A stretch of 64,000 nt of DNA from positions 1 through 64,000 of the forward strand of contig CAYQMN010000013.1 in the NCBI GenBank assembly GCA_964418695.1. The letters run 5' to 3'. The position numbers and the translations under genes were made by a program. Source of the stretch: Prado023 sp964418695 (GTDB lineage Bacteria > Actinomycetota > Actinomycetes > S36-B12 > CAIYMF01). The notes beneath the pieces were generated by a model. That model worked only from the letters and a program-made list of their open reading frames with translations. It made no database searches and was not told the DNA's origin. This document shows positions 8,099 to 16,029 of this stretch, in pieces (positions within the stretch are counted from its first letter, which is position 1; every line of letters begins with the position of its first letter).

Positions 8099-9148
8099 AT
8101 GACCGATCCGCGCGGGGCCCTGATGATCGCCGAGATCCAGGAGCAGCCCGACGCCCTGGCCAGACTCCTCACCGACTCCCAGCTGGACCAGATCCATGGG
8201 CTGGCCGAGACGATCCGCTCGCGCAACCCGCGCTTCGTCCTGCTCGCCGCCCGTGGCACCAGCGACCATGCCGCCCTCTACGCCAAGTACCTGGTGGAGG
8301 TGTCGCTGGGGCTGCCGGCGGGGTTGGCCTCGCCCTCGACCATGACCGCCTACGGCGCCCGCCCCGACCTGTCCGACGTGCTGCTGCTGACCGTCAGCCA
8401 GGGCGGCGCCTCGCCCGACCTGCTGGAGACCATGCACACCGCGCGGGCCGGTGGAGCGACCACCCTGGCGGTCAGCAACGACGCGTCGAGCACGCTGGCC
8501 CGTGAGTCCGAGCTGCACCTGGACGTGCTGGCCGGTGCCGAGCGCTCCGTCGCGGCCACCAAGTCCTACTCCAGCCAGCTGCTGGCCCTGTGGCTCGTGG
8601 TGGAGATGTACCGCGGCGGCGACGCCACGGCCAGCAAGGGCCTGCCCGAGGCCGCCGAAGATCTGGTCTCCCGGCGCGCGGAGGTGGCCGGGCTGGCCGC
8701 CCGCTACCGCTTCACCGACCGGCTGGTCACCACCGGGCGTGGCTACTCCTACCCGACGGCCCGCGAGGCCGCACTCAAGCTGATGGAGACCGCGTACGTC
8801 GCCGCTCACTCGTTCTCCGGCGCCGACCTGCTGCACGGGCCGCTGGCGATGATCGACCAGGACCACCCGGTCATCGCGGTCGTGCCCGACGGGCTGGGCG
8901 CCGAGGTGATGAAGCCGGTGCTCGACCGGCTGGCCGACCGGGGTGCGGACGTCGCGGTGTTCGGCGGGCACCAGTCGACCGGGCACGGGACCGTCGCGTT
9001 CGACCTGGGCGCCCCGCACATCACCGAGGAGCTGCACCCGGTCATCGACATCATCCCGTTGCAGCTGCTCGCCCTGGAGATGACGCTGGCGCGCGGGTTC
9101 GACCCGGACACACCGCGCGGCCTGAGCAAGATCACCCGGACCCGCTAG
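8099..9148 (+). CDS. SIS-domain sugar isomerase/deaminase-like protein
   Basis: 349 residues with two SIS domains: LLAARGTSDHAALYAKYLVE and LTVSQGGASPDLLETM in the first, GRGYSYPTAREAALKLMET and SGADLLHGPLAMI in the second. This is the isomerase half of GlmS without its glutaminase domain, as in NagB-II and AgaS-type amino-sugar phosphate enzymes. GGGAGGACGACGACC precedes the ATG. NagA, which would supply glucosamine-6-phosphate, is encoded far away at 47947-49077. The exact substrate is unknown. Confidence 0.8.
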   Translation: MTDPRGALMIAEIQEQPDALARLLTDSQLDQIHGLAETIRSRNPRFVLLAARGTSDHAALYAKYLVEVSLGLPAGLASPSTMTAYGARPDLSDVLLLTVSQGGASPDLLETMHTARAGGATTLAVSNDASSTLARESELHLDVLAGAERSVAATKSYSSQLLALWLVVEMYRGGDATASKGLPEAAEDLVSRRAEVAGLAARYRFTDRLVTTGRGYSYPTAREAALKLMETAYVAAHSFSGADLLHGPLAMIDQDHPVIAVVPDGLGAEVMKPVLDRLADRGADVAVFGGHQSTGHGTVAFDLGAPHITEELHPVIDIIPLQLLALEMTLARGFDPDTPRGLSKITRTR

Positions 9149-9186
9149 CCCGGGCCTGGCCGGAGTCTGCGAGGGGGTGCCTGCTC

Positions 9187-10632
9187 GTGCGCACGCTGGC
9201 CGAGATCGCCGCGGACCGCACCGACCTGGATGCCGGGGCGGTCGCCCGCTGCGAGGCGCTGCTGCCTGACCTCGGCCTGCTGGCCGATCTCGCCTTCAGC
9301 GACCTGATCCTGTGGCTGCCCGTGTGGAACTCCGGGGGGTACGTCGCCGCCGCCCAGGTGCGGCCCTCGACCGCGGCCACCCGCTACCCCAAGGACGTGG
9401 TGGGGTCGTTCACCCCGCGCGGGCGCCGACCGGAGCTGGACCGGGCCTGGGCCGCCCCCGGCCTGGGCCAGTTGGCCCGCCGGACCGATCCGCTGCTGCC
9501 GGCCGCGGCGGAGGCCATCGGCGTCGGCGCCTCGGCGAACGGGCCCTGGCTGGCCGCCGTCACCCGCTCGGCGGTGCCGGCCAGCCGGGCGACGGGGAGC
9601 CTGGAGCGCGCCTACCTGCAGGCCGCCGACGACCTGTTCGCCATGATCCGCAGCGGCGACTTCCCGTACCGGGACGCCGGCCCGCCGTCCAGCGCCGAGC
9701 CGCGCGCCGGCGACGGGATGATCCGGCTGGAGCCGGCCGGGTCGGTCACCTTCGCCAGCCCGAACGCCTCGTCGGCGTTCCGCAACCTGGGGATGGCCAC
9801 CGACCTGGTCGGCGCGCACCTCGGGCTGGTCAGCGGGCGGATCGCCCGGCGGGGCGGGGCGGTCGACGCCAGCGTGGGGCTGGTCTGCGGGGGGCGGATC
9901 GCCGGCGAGGTGGAGCTGGTCTCGGACACCGCGACGGTCACCGTCCGGTCGCTGCCGTTGCGTGGCGAGGGTCGGTCGCGCGGCTCGCTGGTCCTGGTCC
10001 GCGACGTCACCGAGCTGCGGCGCCGCGAGCGCGCCCTGCTCAGCAAGGACGCGACCATCCGCGAGATCCACCATCGGGTGAAGAACAACCTGCAGACCGT
10101 CGCCGCGCTGCTGCGCCTGCAGTCACGGCGCCTGGGTGACCCTGCCGCGGCGGCCGCACTGGCCGAGGCCGAGCGACGGGTCGGGGCCATCGCGGTTGTG
10201 CACGACCTGCTCGCGCAGGGGACCGCGGAAGACGAGGTCGCCTTCGACGACGTCGCCGACCGGCTGGTCGCGATGGTCCGCCAGACCGCCGCGCCCGAGG
10301 TGGGCGACCGGCGGATCGTGCGGACGGGGGAGTTCGGAGCGGCCCCGGCGGAGCAGGCGACCGCGCTGTCGATGGTGCTGGCCGAGGTGCTGGCCAACGC
10401 GGTCGAGCACGGCGCCGGCGACGTGACCCTGGACAGCAGTCGGGACCTCGCCGGGCTGCACGTCGTGGTCAGCGACGCGGGCCCGGGGTTCCCGCCGGGA
10501 TTCGACGTGGCCGGCTCGTCGCGGCTGGGCCTGCGGATCGTCGACACCCTCGTGCGCGAGGAGCTGCGCGGCACCCTGACCCTGGGTCGTGCCGGGGACC
10601 GCACCCACGTGCGGATCGACCTCCCGGCCTGA
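9187..10632 (+). CDS. pdtaS: PdtaS-like cytosolic sensor histidine kinase
   Basis: 481 residues, no membrane helix. It has an N-terminal GAF-like sensor region (about 1-150), a PAS-like domain (about 170-290), a HisKA_2 dimerisation domain with EIHHRVKNNLQTVAALLRLQ (phospho-acceptor His295 or His296), and a C-terminal HATPase with EVLANAVEHGAG and SDAGPGFPPGF. This architecture matches mycobacterial PdtaS, which signals to the antiterminator PdtaR. Synteny agrees: whiB1 and a diacylglycerol-kinase-type gene lie next to it, as around Rv3218-Rv3220c. The GTG at 9187 was chosen, with a GAGGGGG stretch 10 bases upstream. Confidence 0.85.
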   Translation: MRTLAEIAADRTDLDAGAVARCEALLPDLGLLADLAFSDLILWLPVWNSGGYVAAAQVRPSTAATRYPKDVVGSFTPRGRRPELDRAWAAPGLGQLARRTDPLLPAAAEAIGVGASANGPWLAAVTRSAVPASRATGSLERAYLQAADDLFAMIRSGDFPYRDAGPPSSAEPRAGDGMIRLEPAGSVTFASPNASSAFRNLGMATDLVGAHLGLVSGRIARRGGAVDASVGLVCGGRIAGEVELVSDTATVTVRSLPLRGEGRSRGSLVLVRDVTELRRRERALLSKDATIREIHHRVKNNLQTVAALLRLQSRRLGDPAAAAALAEAERRVGAIAVVHDLLAQGTAEDEVAFDDVADRLVAMVRQTAAPEVGDRRIVRTGEFGAAPAEQATALSMVLAEVLANAVEHGAGDVTLDSSRDLAGLHVVVSDAGPGFPPGFDVAGSSRLGLRIVDTLVREELRGTLTLGRAGDRTHVRIDLPA

Positions 10633-10640
10633 GCCGCCTC

Positions 10641-10691
10641 CCGGTGCAGTGCCGCATCCCGGTGCAGTGCCGCATCCCGGTGCGGTGCCGC
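10641..10691. repeat. 18-bp tandem repeat, about 2.8 copies
   Basis: CCGGTGCAGTGCCGCATC is repeated head to tail at 10641, 10659 and 10677, the last copy shortened and with one change. It starts nine bases after the kinase stop codon and ends just before the shared terminator. It looks like slippage-derived non-coding DNA. Confidence 0.8.
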
Positions 10692-10706
10692 GCTGCCCTG
10701 GACGTG

Positions 10707-10738
10707 CCGATGCCCGCGCCTGGTGACGCGGGCATCGG
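10707..10738. terminator. Bidirectional terminator between pdtaS and whiB1
   Basis: A perfect 12-bp stem (CCGATGCCCGCG at 10707-10718 paired with 10727-10738) with an 8-base loop, between two convergent genes that end at 10632 and 10751. It can serve both strands. Confidence 0.75.
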
Positions 10739-10750
10739 GAGTGTGGTGGA

Positions 10751-11026
10751 TCAGTGAGCGGCGCGGGCGCGGGCGCGGGCGTTGCGGCGCTTGAGGGCAC
10801 GGCGCTCGTCCTCGCTCATCCCGCCCCAGACGCCGGCGTCCTGGTTGTGCTCGATGGCCCACTTGAGGCAGAGATCGATCACCTTGCAGGGGTCGCCGTC
10901 ACGGCTGCCGGTGCAGACCGCGCGCGCCTCCTCGATCTGGGCCAGCGCCGGACCGGTGTTCCCGATCGGGAAGAACAGCTCGGGATCCTCGAGGTCCCGA
11001 CACTTCGCGTTGTGGCGCCAATCCAT
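10751..11026 (-). CDS. whiB1: WhiB1-type iron-sulfur regulator with widened Cys spacing
   Basis: 91 residues starting MDWRHNAKCRD, as in mycobacterial WhiB1. The ATG at 11026 is preceded by AGAGGTGA at 5 bases; an upstream GTG at 11035 lies inside that ribosome site and is rejected. The GVWGGMSEDERRALKRR turn and basic tail are intact. The four cluster Cys are C9, C38, C47 and C53. WhiB proteins normally have C-x2-C-x5-C for the last three; here the first gap is eight residues (CTGSRDGDPC), a six-residue insertion. WhiB1 is a [4Fe-4S] NO-responsive partner of the primary sigma factor. Confidence 0.9.
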   Translation of the reverse strand: MDWRHNAKCRDLEDPELFFPIGNTGPALAQIEEARAVCTGSRDGDPCKVIDLCLKWAIEHNQDAGVWGGMSEDERRALKRRNARARARAAH

Positions 11027-11234
11027 GATGCTCACCTCTTCTGCACCCGCAAGGTGCCTCTTCGCTACCGAAGGCTCGCGCGGACCGATTTCTCGGCCTG
11101 ACTAGGGCTCCGGTAGGCTCATGCGTGCCGCGCGCGACCTACGGGTCGAGCGACGACAACCTGTGTCTGGTTCAAGGGTCGCAGACGTGCTGCGGTGTCA
11201 CAAGAGATGTTCCCCGTGTGGCCCCATCGAACAC

Positions 11235-11250
11235 TGTCGCGTGCGTCACA
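11235..11250. promoter_or_regulatory. CRP-like palindrome upstream of whiB1
   Basis: TGTCGCGTGCGTCACA matches TGTGA-N6-TCACA at 8 of 10 conserved bases. It lies in the 286-base gap before whiB1, about 210 bases from its start codon. In mycobacteria whiB1 is controlled by the cAMP receptor protein, which makes the match plausible, but the distance is large and one such match could be chance. Confidence 0.3.
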
Positions 11251-11312
11251 TTCCCCGCAGATTTCCCATTCCATCGGCCTTTCAGGGGACAGGAATGGGG
11301 GACGAGTGTCCC

Positions 11313-12263
11313 CTATCCGACGATTCGCAGCGCATTCGGGACCGCGCGGAACGTGATGTCGCTGACGCGGCCCATCCCGTCGCCGTCCAGCTGCAGGTCG
11401 GTCGGGGTCGTGGCGGTGATCCGCACCTCGGGGACGTCGTGCAGCAGGGTCAGGCGGCCCTCGACGCCGCCGGCACGGCTCCCGCGCAGCATCCGCAGGC
11501 CGAACCGGACCGTGCTGGGCACCCCCAGCGAGTGCGGCGCGAACACGTCCAGGCCCAGGTCGAACGACGCCCGCGGGCACGGGTTGATCGCCATCGGGCC
11601 GAAGAAGGTCCACGGGGCTGTGTTCTGCACGATCACCATCGCCAGCCCCTGCACCGGCTGCGCCCCGGGCCGGTGCAGGGTCAGCGCCGGCGCGGTCCGC
11701 TCCGTGTCGCGCAGGTACTCCCCGACCGCGGTGCGGATGTAGCGCAGAGGAGTGGCCGCATGCCCGTCCTCGCGCTGGCTCTCCATCGCCGCGATCACCC
11801 GGGCGTCCAGGCCCAGCCCGGCGTTGATCGTGAACCAGTGCGAGCGACCCGCGCCTGCCTCGTCGGCGAACCGGGCGTTCGCCAGGCCGATCGTGTGGTG
11901 GCTGTCGCCGCGCAGCGACTCCAGGATCATGCCGGTGGCCTCGACGGCGTCGTTGGGGAACCCCAGGGCGCGGGCCATCACGTTGGCCGACCCGCCGGGG
12001 ATCGCGGCCAGCATCGGCAGGTCGTCGCGGCCGGACTCGAGCAGGCCGTTGACCACCTCGTTGATCGTCCCGTCTCCGCCCAGCGTGATGAGCACGTCGA
12101 GGTCGCGCGCCTCGGCGGCCAGGGACTCGGCGTGCCCGCGGTGGGTGGTCGTGACGACCTCGAGGTCCATCGCCCGGTCCAGCGCCCGCGTGATGACGTC
12201 GCGGACCTGGGCGGTGGTGCTGGTGGCGTGGGGATTGGCGATCAGCAGACCCCGGCGCTCCAT
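11313..12263 (-). CDS. Diacylglycerol kinase-family lipid kinase
   Basis: 316 residues. LLIANPHATS at the N-terminus, LITLGGDGTINEVVNGLLES (nucleotide-binding GGDGT loop) and AAIPGGSANVMARALG define the DAGK/YegS catalytic fold. It should phosphorylate a lipid or diacylglycerol at the membrane face. TAGAGT lies 7 bases before the ATG at 12263, so the gene is probably leaderless; a GTG at 12272 is possible but less likely. A similar gene sits beside whiB1 in mycobacteria. Confidence 0.85.
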   Translation of the reverse strand: MERRGLLIANPHATSTTAQVRDVITRALDRAMDLEVVTTTHRGHAESLAAEARDLDVLITLGGDGTINEVVNGLLESGRDDLPMLAAIPGGSANVMARALGFPNDAVEATGMILESLRGDSHHTIGLANARFADEAGAGRSHWFTINAGLGLDARVIAAMESQREDGHAATPLRYIRTAVGEYLRDTERTAPALTLHRPGAQPVQGLAMVIVQNTAPWTFFGPMAINPCPRASFDLGLDVFAPHSLGVPSTVRFGLRMLRGSRAGGVEGRLTLLHDVPEVRITATTPTDLQLDGDGMGRVSDITFRAVPNALRIVG

Positions 12264-12334
12264 GGCCGACACTCTAGGGCGGGCGCCGCCGAGGGCCCGG
12301 GGTAGCGGCGCGGGTGGTTCCGTAGGCTTCGATC

Positions 12335-12721
12335 ATGCGCGACTCGATCCGGCCGCTGGTCCTCATCGCCGGAGTGGAGGCGCTGGCCGGGCTGGCCGTG
12401 CTGACGGCGGTGATCGTCTCCGTCGTCGACGGCGGACTGCAGGGCGTGTCCGGGGTAGCCGCGAACCTGGCCGCCGTCGAGGTGGCCACCTGGGTCATCA
12501 TCACCGCCGCCCTGTCCGCGATCTGGTGGGGCCTGCTGCGCCGGCGCCGGCTGGCCCGCACGCCGTTCGTGCTCGCCCAGCTCTTCGTCCTGGTGCTGCT
12601 GCCGCTCTTCTGGGGCTCGGACCTGCTGGCCTACCGGGTGGTCGCGGTGGTCGCCGCGGTGCTGGCAGTGGCCGGCATCGTGCTGGCCCTGCGCCCGGCC
12701 ACCCGCGCGGCGCTCACCTGA
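12335..12721 (+). CDS. Small integral membrane protein
   Basis: 128 residues with four predicted membrane helices (about 7-29, 44-66, 75-95, 100-120) joined by a short basic loop RRRRLAR. TAGGCT lies 6 bases before the ATG, so the transcript is leaderless. It is divergent from the lipid kinase with about 70 bases between the start codons. No function recognised. Confidence 0.7.
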   Translation: MRDSIRPLVLIAGVEALAGLAVLTAVIVSVVDGGLQGVSGVAANLAAVEVATWVIITAALSAIWWGLLRRRRLARTPFVLAQLFVLVLLPLFWGSDLLAYRVVAVVAAVLAVAGIVLALRPATRAALT

Positions 12722-12784
12722 GCTCGCGTCACGACCGCGTCGTCGGATCGGTTCCGCTGCGCCCACTCGTTCCGGGCAGCTGGG

Positions 12785-13828
12785 TCAGTCCGGTCCGTAG
12801 GCGGGGTGCTCGGCGAGCTGGCGCATCTCGGCCAGGGACCGGGCCAGTAGCCGGGAGACGTGCATCTGCGACATCCCCATGCGCTCGGCGATCTGGGCCT
12901 GGGTGAGGTTCTCGTAGAAGCGCATCTGCACGATCGTCCGCTCGCGCGGCGGCAGCGAGGCCAGCAGCGGGTTCACCGTGGCCCGGGCCTCCACCTCGGC
13001 GAGCTGGCCGTCCTCCTCGCCGAGAGTGTCGGCCAGCGACGTGCCGTCGTCGGACTCGTGCGCGGCGATGTCCAGGGAGAGTGCGGTGTACGCCTGCGCG
13101 GACTCCAGACCCTCCAGGATCGCGTCCTCGGTGACCCCCAGGTGCGCGGCCAGCTCGGCCACGGTCGGCGTGTGGCCGGTGCTCTGGCTGATCTCCTCGA
13201 TGGCCCGGGTGATCTGCGCGCGCAGCTCCTGCAGCCGCCGGGGCACCCGGATGGCCCAGCCCTTGTCGCGGAAGTGCCGGCGGATCTCACCCAGGACGGT
13301 CGGCGTGGCGAACGTCGAGAAGGCCACCCCGCGGTCGGGGTCGAACCGGTCGGCCGCCTTGATGAGGCCGATCGTGGCGACCTGGACCAGGTCGTCCTGC
13401 GACTCCCCGCGGTCGCGGAACCGCCGGGCCAGGAAGGCGGCCATCGGCAGGTGCATCGTGACGATCTCGTCGCGGATCGCGGCCCGGCGCGGGTCGTCCT
13501 CGGGCAGCGAGGCCAGCTCGCGCAGCAGCGCGTCCTCGCGCTCCCGGTCCCGGCCGGAGCGCCCCGCCGGCCCGGCGCCCGGCCGATTCGCGTCGATGAC
13601 CGCACCCCTGGGCGGCTCCGGCGCGGCGGCGAGCTGCTCGGCCGGTGCGTCGGACTCGTCGTGCCAGTCGACATGCAGGACCTCGTGCTCGCCATGAGTG
13701 GGGGTCGCGGCGTCGGAGGGCCCGGCGTTGGAGGGCCCGGCGTCGGAGGGCACGGCGTCGGAGGGCACGGCGTCGGAGGGCACGGCGTCGGAGGGCCCGG
13801 CGTCGGAGGGCAGCGTCTGGTCGCTCAC
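12785..13828 (-). CDS. sigF: SigB/SigF/SigG-type stress sigma factor
   Basis: 347 residues. Region 2 (DDLVQVATIGLIKAADRFDP, AFSTFATPTVLGEIRRHFRD), region 3 and region 4 (LPPRERTIVQMRFYENLTQA, GMSQMHVSRLLARSL) match the group 3 stress and sporulation sigma factors. It directs RNA polymerase to stress promoters under control of an anti-sigma kinase. The GTG start overlaps the rsbW stop as GTGA. An N-terminal extension of about 100 residues before region 2 begins with seven copies of a five-residue PSDA-type repeat and is probably disordered. Confidence 0.9.
   Translation of the reverse strand: MSDQTLPSDAGPSDAVPSDAVPSDAVPSDAGPSNAGPSDAATPTHGEHEVLHVDWHDESDAPAEQLAAAPEPPRGAVIDANRPGAGPAGRSGRDREREDALLRELASLPEDDPRRAAIRDEIVTMHLPMAAFLARRFRDRGESQDDLVQVATIGLIKAADRFDPDRGVAFSTFATPTVLGEIRRHFRDKGWAIRVPRRLQELRAQITRAIEEISQSTGHTPTVAELAAHLGVTEDAILEGLESAQAYTALSLDIAAHESDDGTSLADTLGEEDGQLAEVEARATVNPLLASLPPRERTIVQMRFYENLTQAQIAERMGMSQMHVSRLLARSLAEMRQLAEHPAYGPD
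13711..13815. repeat. 15-bp tandem repeat, 7 copies, inside sigF
   Basis: A 15-bp unit CGTCGGAGGGCACGG (plus-strand reading, small variations) starts at 13711 and recurs every 15 bases to 13801. On the coding strand it gives PSDA[G/V] repeats at the N-terminus of the sigma factor. Because the unit is a multiple of three, copy-number changes keep the frame. Confidence 0.9.
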
Positions 13829-14217
13829 GAGGGGTCCGAGGGCTCGGGCTGGGCGTGCAGCCGGATCGTCAGAATGCCCTGGGGGTCCAGGTCGACCGAC
13901 ACGTCCTCGACCAGCGCGGTCAGCACGGTCCAGGAGAACCCGTCGGTCGGCACCGTGCGGCCGTGCACGGTCGGGCAGCTCAGCGCGATGTCCAGGACGC
14001 GGTCGGCCAGGGGGGTGTAGCGCACCGAGAGGTCGGCACCGGGTGGGGCGTCGGCCAGCAGCAGCGCGGCCGCCTCGTCGACCGCGAGGCGGACGTCGTC
14101 GATGCGGTCGACCGGGAAGTCCAGGCGCGCGCACATGGCCGCGACCGTGACGCGCACCAGCACGACCGACGAGCTCGCGGCCGGGACGCGCAGCGTGACG
14201 GTCGGGTCGGGGTCCAC
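13825..14217 (-). CDS. rsbW: Anti-sigma factor, RsbW-type ATP-binding kinase
   Basis: 130 residues of a GHKL-type ATPase: LVRVTVAAMCARLDFPVDRI, DVRLAVDEAAALLLADA (N-box-like) and a closing beta strand GILTIRLHAQPEP. It should bind and inhibit the sigma factor encoded right after it, and release it when an anti-sigma antagonist binds. The GTG at 14217 was chosen because TAGCGT lies 7 bases upstream, giving a leaderless start. No antagonist (RsbV) gene is adjacent. Confidence 0.8.
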   Translation of the reverse strand: MDPDPTVTLRVPAASSSVVLVRVTVAAMCARLDFPVDRIDDVRLAVDEAAALLLADAPPGADLSVRYTPLADRVLDIALSCPTVHGRTVPTDGFSWTVLTALVEDVSVDLDPQGILTIRLHAQPEPSDPS

Positions 14218-14276
14218 GCGGGGCACGCTAGCCGAACCCCGGGTGCGCGGCGGCCCTGGCGCGGCGGTGCGGAGGG

Positions 14277-15023
14277 TCAGGAGGGCTCGTGCCCGGCCCG
14301 GATGGGGGCCTGGGCGCCGGCCTGGTCGGGGGTCTGCGCGCCGGCCTGGGCCTGGATGGCCGGCGCCGCCCGGGCTGCCAGCGCCGCCAGCTCCGGGCCG
14401 GTCACCCGGTGCACGGTCCACTCGTCCATCGGTCCGGCGCCGAGGGAGCGGTAGAAGCCGATCGCGTCGACGTTCCAGTCCAGGACCGACCACTCCAACC
14501 GGCCGTACCCGTGCTCGACGCACAGCGCGGCCAGCGTCGCCAGCAGCGTCCGGCCGTAGCCGCGCCCGCGGCAGGCGGGGGTGACGTACAGGTCCTCCAG
14601 ATAGATGCCGGGGACGGCCAGCCAGGTGGAGGCGTTGCGGAACCAGAGGGCCAGCGCGGCCAGCCGGGGAGCGCCGGTGGCCGGGTCGTCGGGAGGGTCA
14701 GCGTCGATCACATGGCAGGCCGCGACCGGGCCCGGCAGCGGCCCGGAGCCGGACCCGAACAGCAGCGCGGTGAGCAGCTCGGGCGTGGCCACGACCTCGG
14801 GCAGCGCGCGCTCGTACTCGGCGAGCTCGCGGACCAGCCGGAGGATCTCCGGGACGTCGGCGGGCGTCGCCAGCCGCGGTCGCGGGACGGGATCGTCGGG
14901 GCTTGCCGGGGCACTCGGAGCCGCGGCGAGCGCGGGGGTTGCCGGGCCTGTGCCGGTGCCCGCAGACGCGACCGCGGGAGCCGGGACCGACCCGGCTCCC
15001 GCGGAGGACTGCGCGTCGCTCAC
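14277..15023 (-). CDS. GNAT-family N-acetyltransferase
   Basis: 248 residues. An N-terminal Ala/Pro/Gly-rich segment (1-50) is followed by a GNAT domain: LATPADVPEILRLVRELAEY, YLEDLYVTPACRGRGYGRTL (acetyl-CoA pyrophosphate loop R-G-R-G-Y-G) and LEWSVLDWNVDAIGFYRSLG. This resembles the polyamine/thialysine acetyltransferase branch. The C-terminal tail is Ala/Gln-rich. The GTG start overlaps the sodN stop as GTGA, so the two are co-translated. Substrate unknown. Confidence 0.8.
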   Translation of the reverse strand: MSDAQSSAGAGSVPAPAVASAGTGTGPATPALAAAPSAPASPDDPVPRPRLATPADVPEILRLVRELAEYERALPEVVATPELLTALLFGSGSGPLPGPVAACHVIDADPPDDPATGAPRLAALALWFRNASTWLAVPGIYLEDLYVTPACRGRGYGRTLLATLAALCVEHGYGRLEWSVLDWNVDAIGFYRSLGAGPMDEWTVHRVTGPELAALAARAAPAIQAQAGAQTPDQAGAQAPIRAGHEPS

Positions 15024-15418
15024 GCCTTCTTGGTCTCCCAGAAGATGTCGGCGATCTCGTCGATCTTGGCCAGCAGCTTGTCGGCGACCTCGACGTCGTT
15101 CGAGCCCTTGGTCCCGCCCGCGCCCGCGAGCTTGGTGGCCTCGTTGACCAGCGTGTGCAGCTGCGGGTACTTCTCGAAGTGCGGGGGCTTGAAGTAGTCG
15201 GTCCACAGCACCCAGAGGTGGTGCTTGACCAGCTCGGAGCGCTGCTCCTTGATGAGGATCGCGCGGGTGCGGAAGTCTGCGTCGTCCGACGCCGCGATCT
15301 TCTCAGCGATGGCCTTGACCGACTGGGCCTCGATGCGGGCCTGGGCCGGGTCGTAGACGCCGCAGGGCAGGTCGCAGTGTGCGTGGACGGTCTTGCGGGG
15401 GGCGAACAGCGATCGCAT
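15020..15418 (-). CDS. sodN: Nickel superoxide dismutase precursor
   Basis: 132 residues. A 13-residue leader ending TVHA precedes HCDLPCGVYDPAQARIEAQS, the Ni-hook (His1, Cys2 and Cys6 of the mature enzyme). The rest (RTRAILIKEQRSELVKHHLW, LWTDYFKPPH) matches the four-helix NiSOD subunit. It removes superoxide in the cytoplasm after leader cleavage. AGGAGG lies 5 bases before the ATG at 15418. The processing protease SodX is divergently encoded. Confidence 0.97.
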   Translation of the reverse strand: MRSLFAPRKTVHAHCDLPCGVYDPAQARIEAQSVKAIAEKIAASDDADFRTRAILIKEQRSELVKHHLWVLWTDYFKPPHFEKYPQLHTLVNEATKLAGAGGTKGSNDVEVADKLLAKIDEIADIFWETKKA

Positions 15419-15574
15419 GGGTCCTCCTGGGTTGCTGTCGAGGCTCGGGTCCGGCGGCGCGAGCGCCACGGCCGCAGCGTTTCACGGATGCCGTCGGCCC
15501 GCCAGGGCGGGTCCGGCAGTCGGGCGACCGGCGGCCGAGAGCGCTCACTCGCTCGGGGGCGTCAGACTGGGCCG

Positions 15575-15922
15575 GTGTTCGGGTTGCGCAGGCCGGCGTC
15601 GTGGGTGCGGGGGGCGTCGTGGGTGCGGGGGATCGAGTACCTCACGGTCGCCGAATCGTCGATGGTCCCGACTCTGAACGAGGGCGACTGGGTGCTGGTG
15701 CTGCGCGGGGCGGACGTCGAGGAGGGCGACGTGGTCCTCCTGGAGCACCCCCAGCGCCCAGGGATGCTGCTGGTCAAGCGGCTCGCGCTGATCGAGCCGG
15801 GGGGCTACTGGGTGGTGGGCGACGCACCGGAGGTCTCCACGGACTCGCGTCACTTCGGGACGGTCCCCGAGGTGCTGGGCAAGGTCGTCTGGCGGATTCG
15901 TCCCTGGGGCCCCGTGCGCTGA
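15575..15922 (+). CDS. sodX: NiSOD maturation protease, S26 family
   Basis: 115 residues. VAESSMVPTLNEGDWVLVLR holds the signal-peptidase Ser-Met-x-Pro-Thr motif, and LLVKRLALIEPGGYWVVGDA has the catalytic Lys and GD box. It lacks the large membrane domains of housekeeping signal peptidases and fits the SodX type that trims pro-SodN. CAGACT lies 6 bases before the GTG, so the start is probably leaderless. The 156-base gap to sodN holds both promoters. Confidence 0.9.
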   Translation: MFGLRRPASWVRGASWVRGIEYLTVAESSMVPTLNEGDWVLVLRGADVEEGDVVLLEHPQRPGMLLVKRLALIEPGGYWVVGDAPEVSTDSRHFGTVPEVLGKVVWRIRPWGPVR

Positions 15923-15966
15923 CCGCACCGCACCGCACCGCACCGCACCGCACCGCACCGCACCGC
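15922..15966. repeat. 5-bp microsatellite, 9 copies
   Basis: CCGCA repeated nine times without interruption, starting at the sodX stop codon. The last base of the TGA is followed at once by the repeat, so the coding sequence is untouched. Further GC-rich duplications (GCCGGGCGCC-type) follow up to 16020. Confidence 0.9.
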
Positions 15967-16029
15967 CCGCCCCCCGTCCCCGCCGGGCGCCGTCCCCGCC
16001 GGGCGCCTCCCAGCCGGCGCAATCTCGGA

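Noticed and set aside
11027..11035. GTG start for whiB1 three codons upstream
   Set aside because: This GTG is part of the ribosome-binding sequence AGAGGTGA that serves the ATG at 11026, and WhiB1 proteins start at MDWRH.
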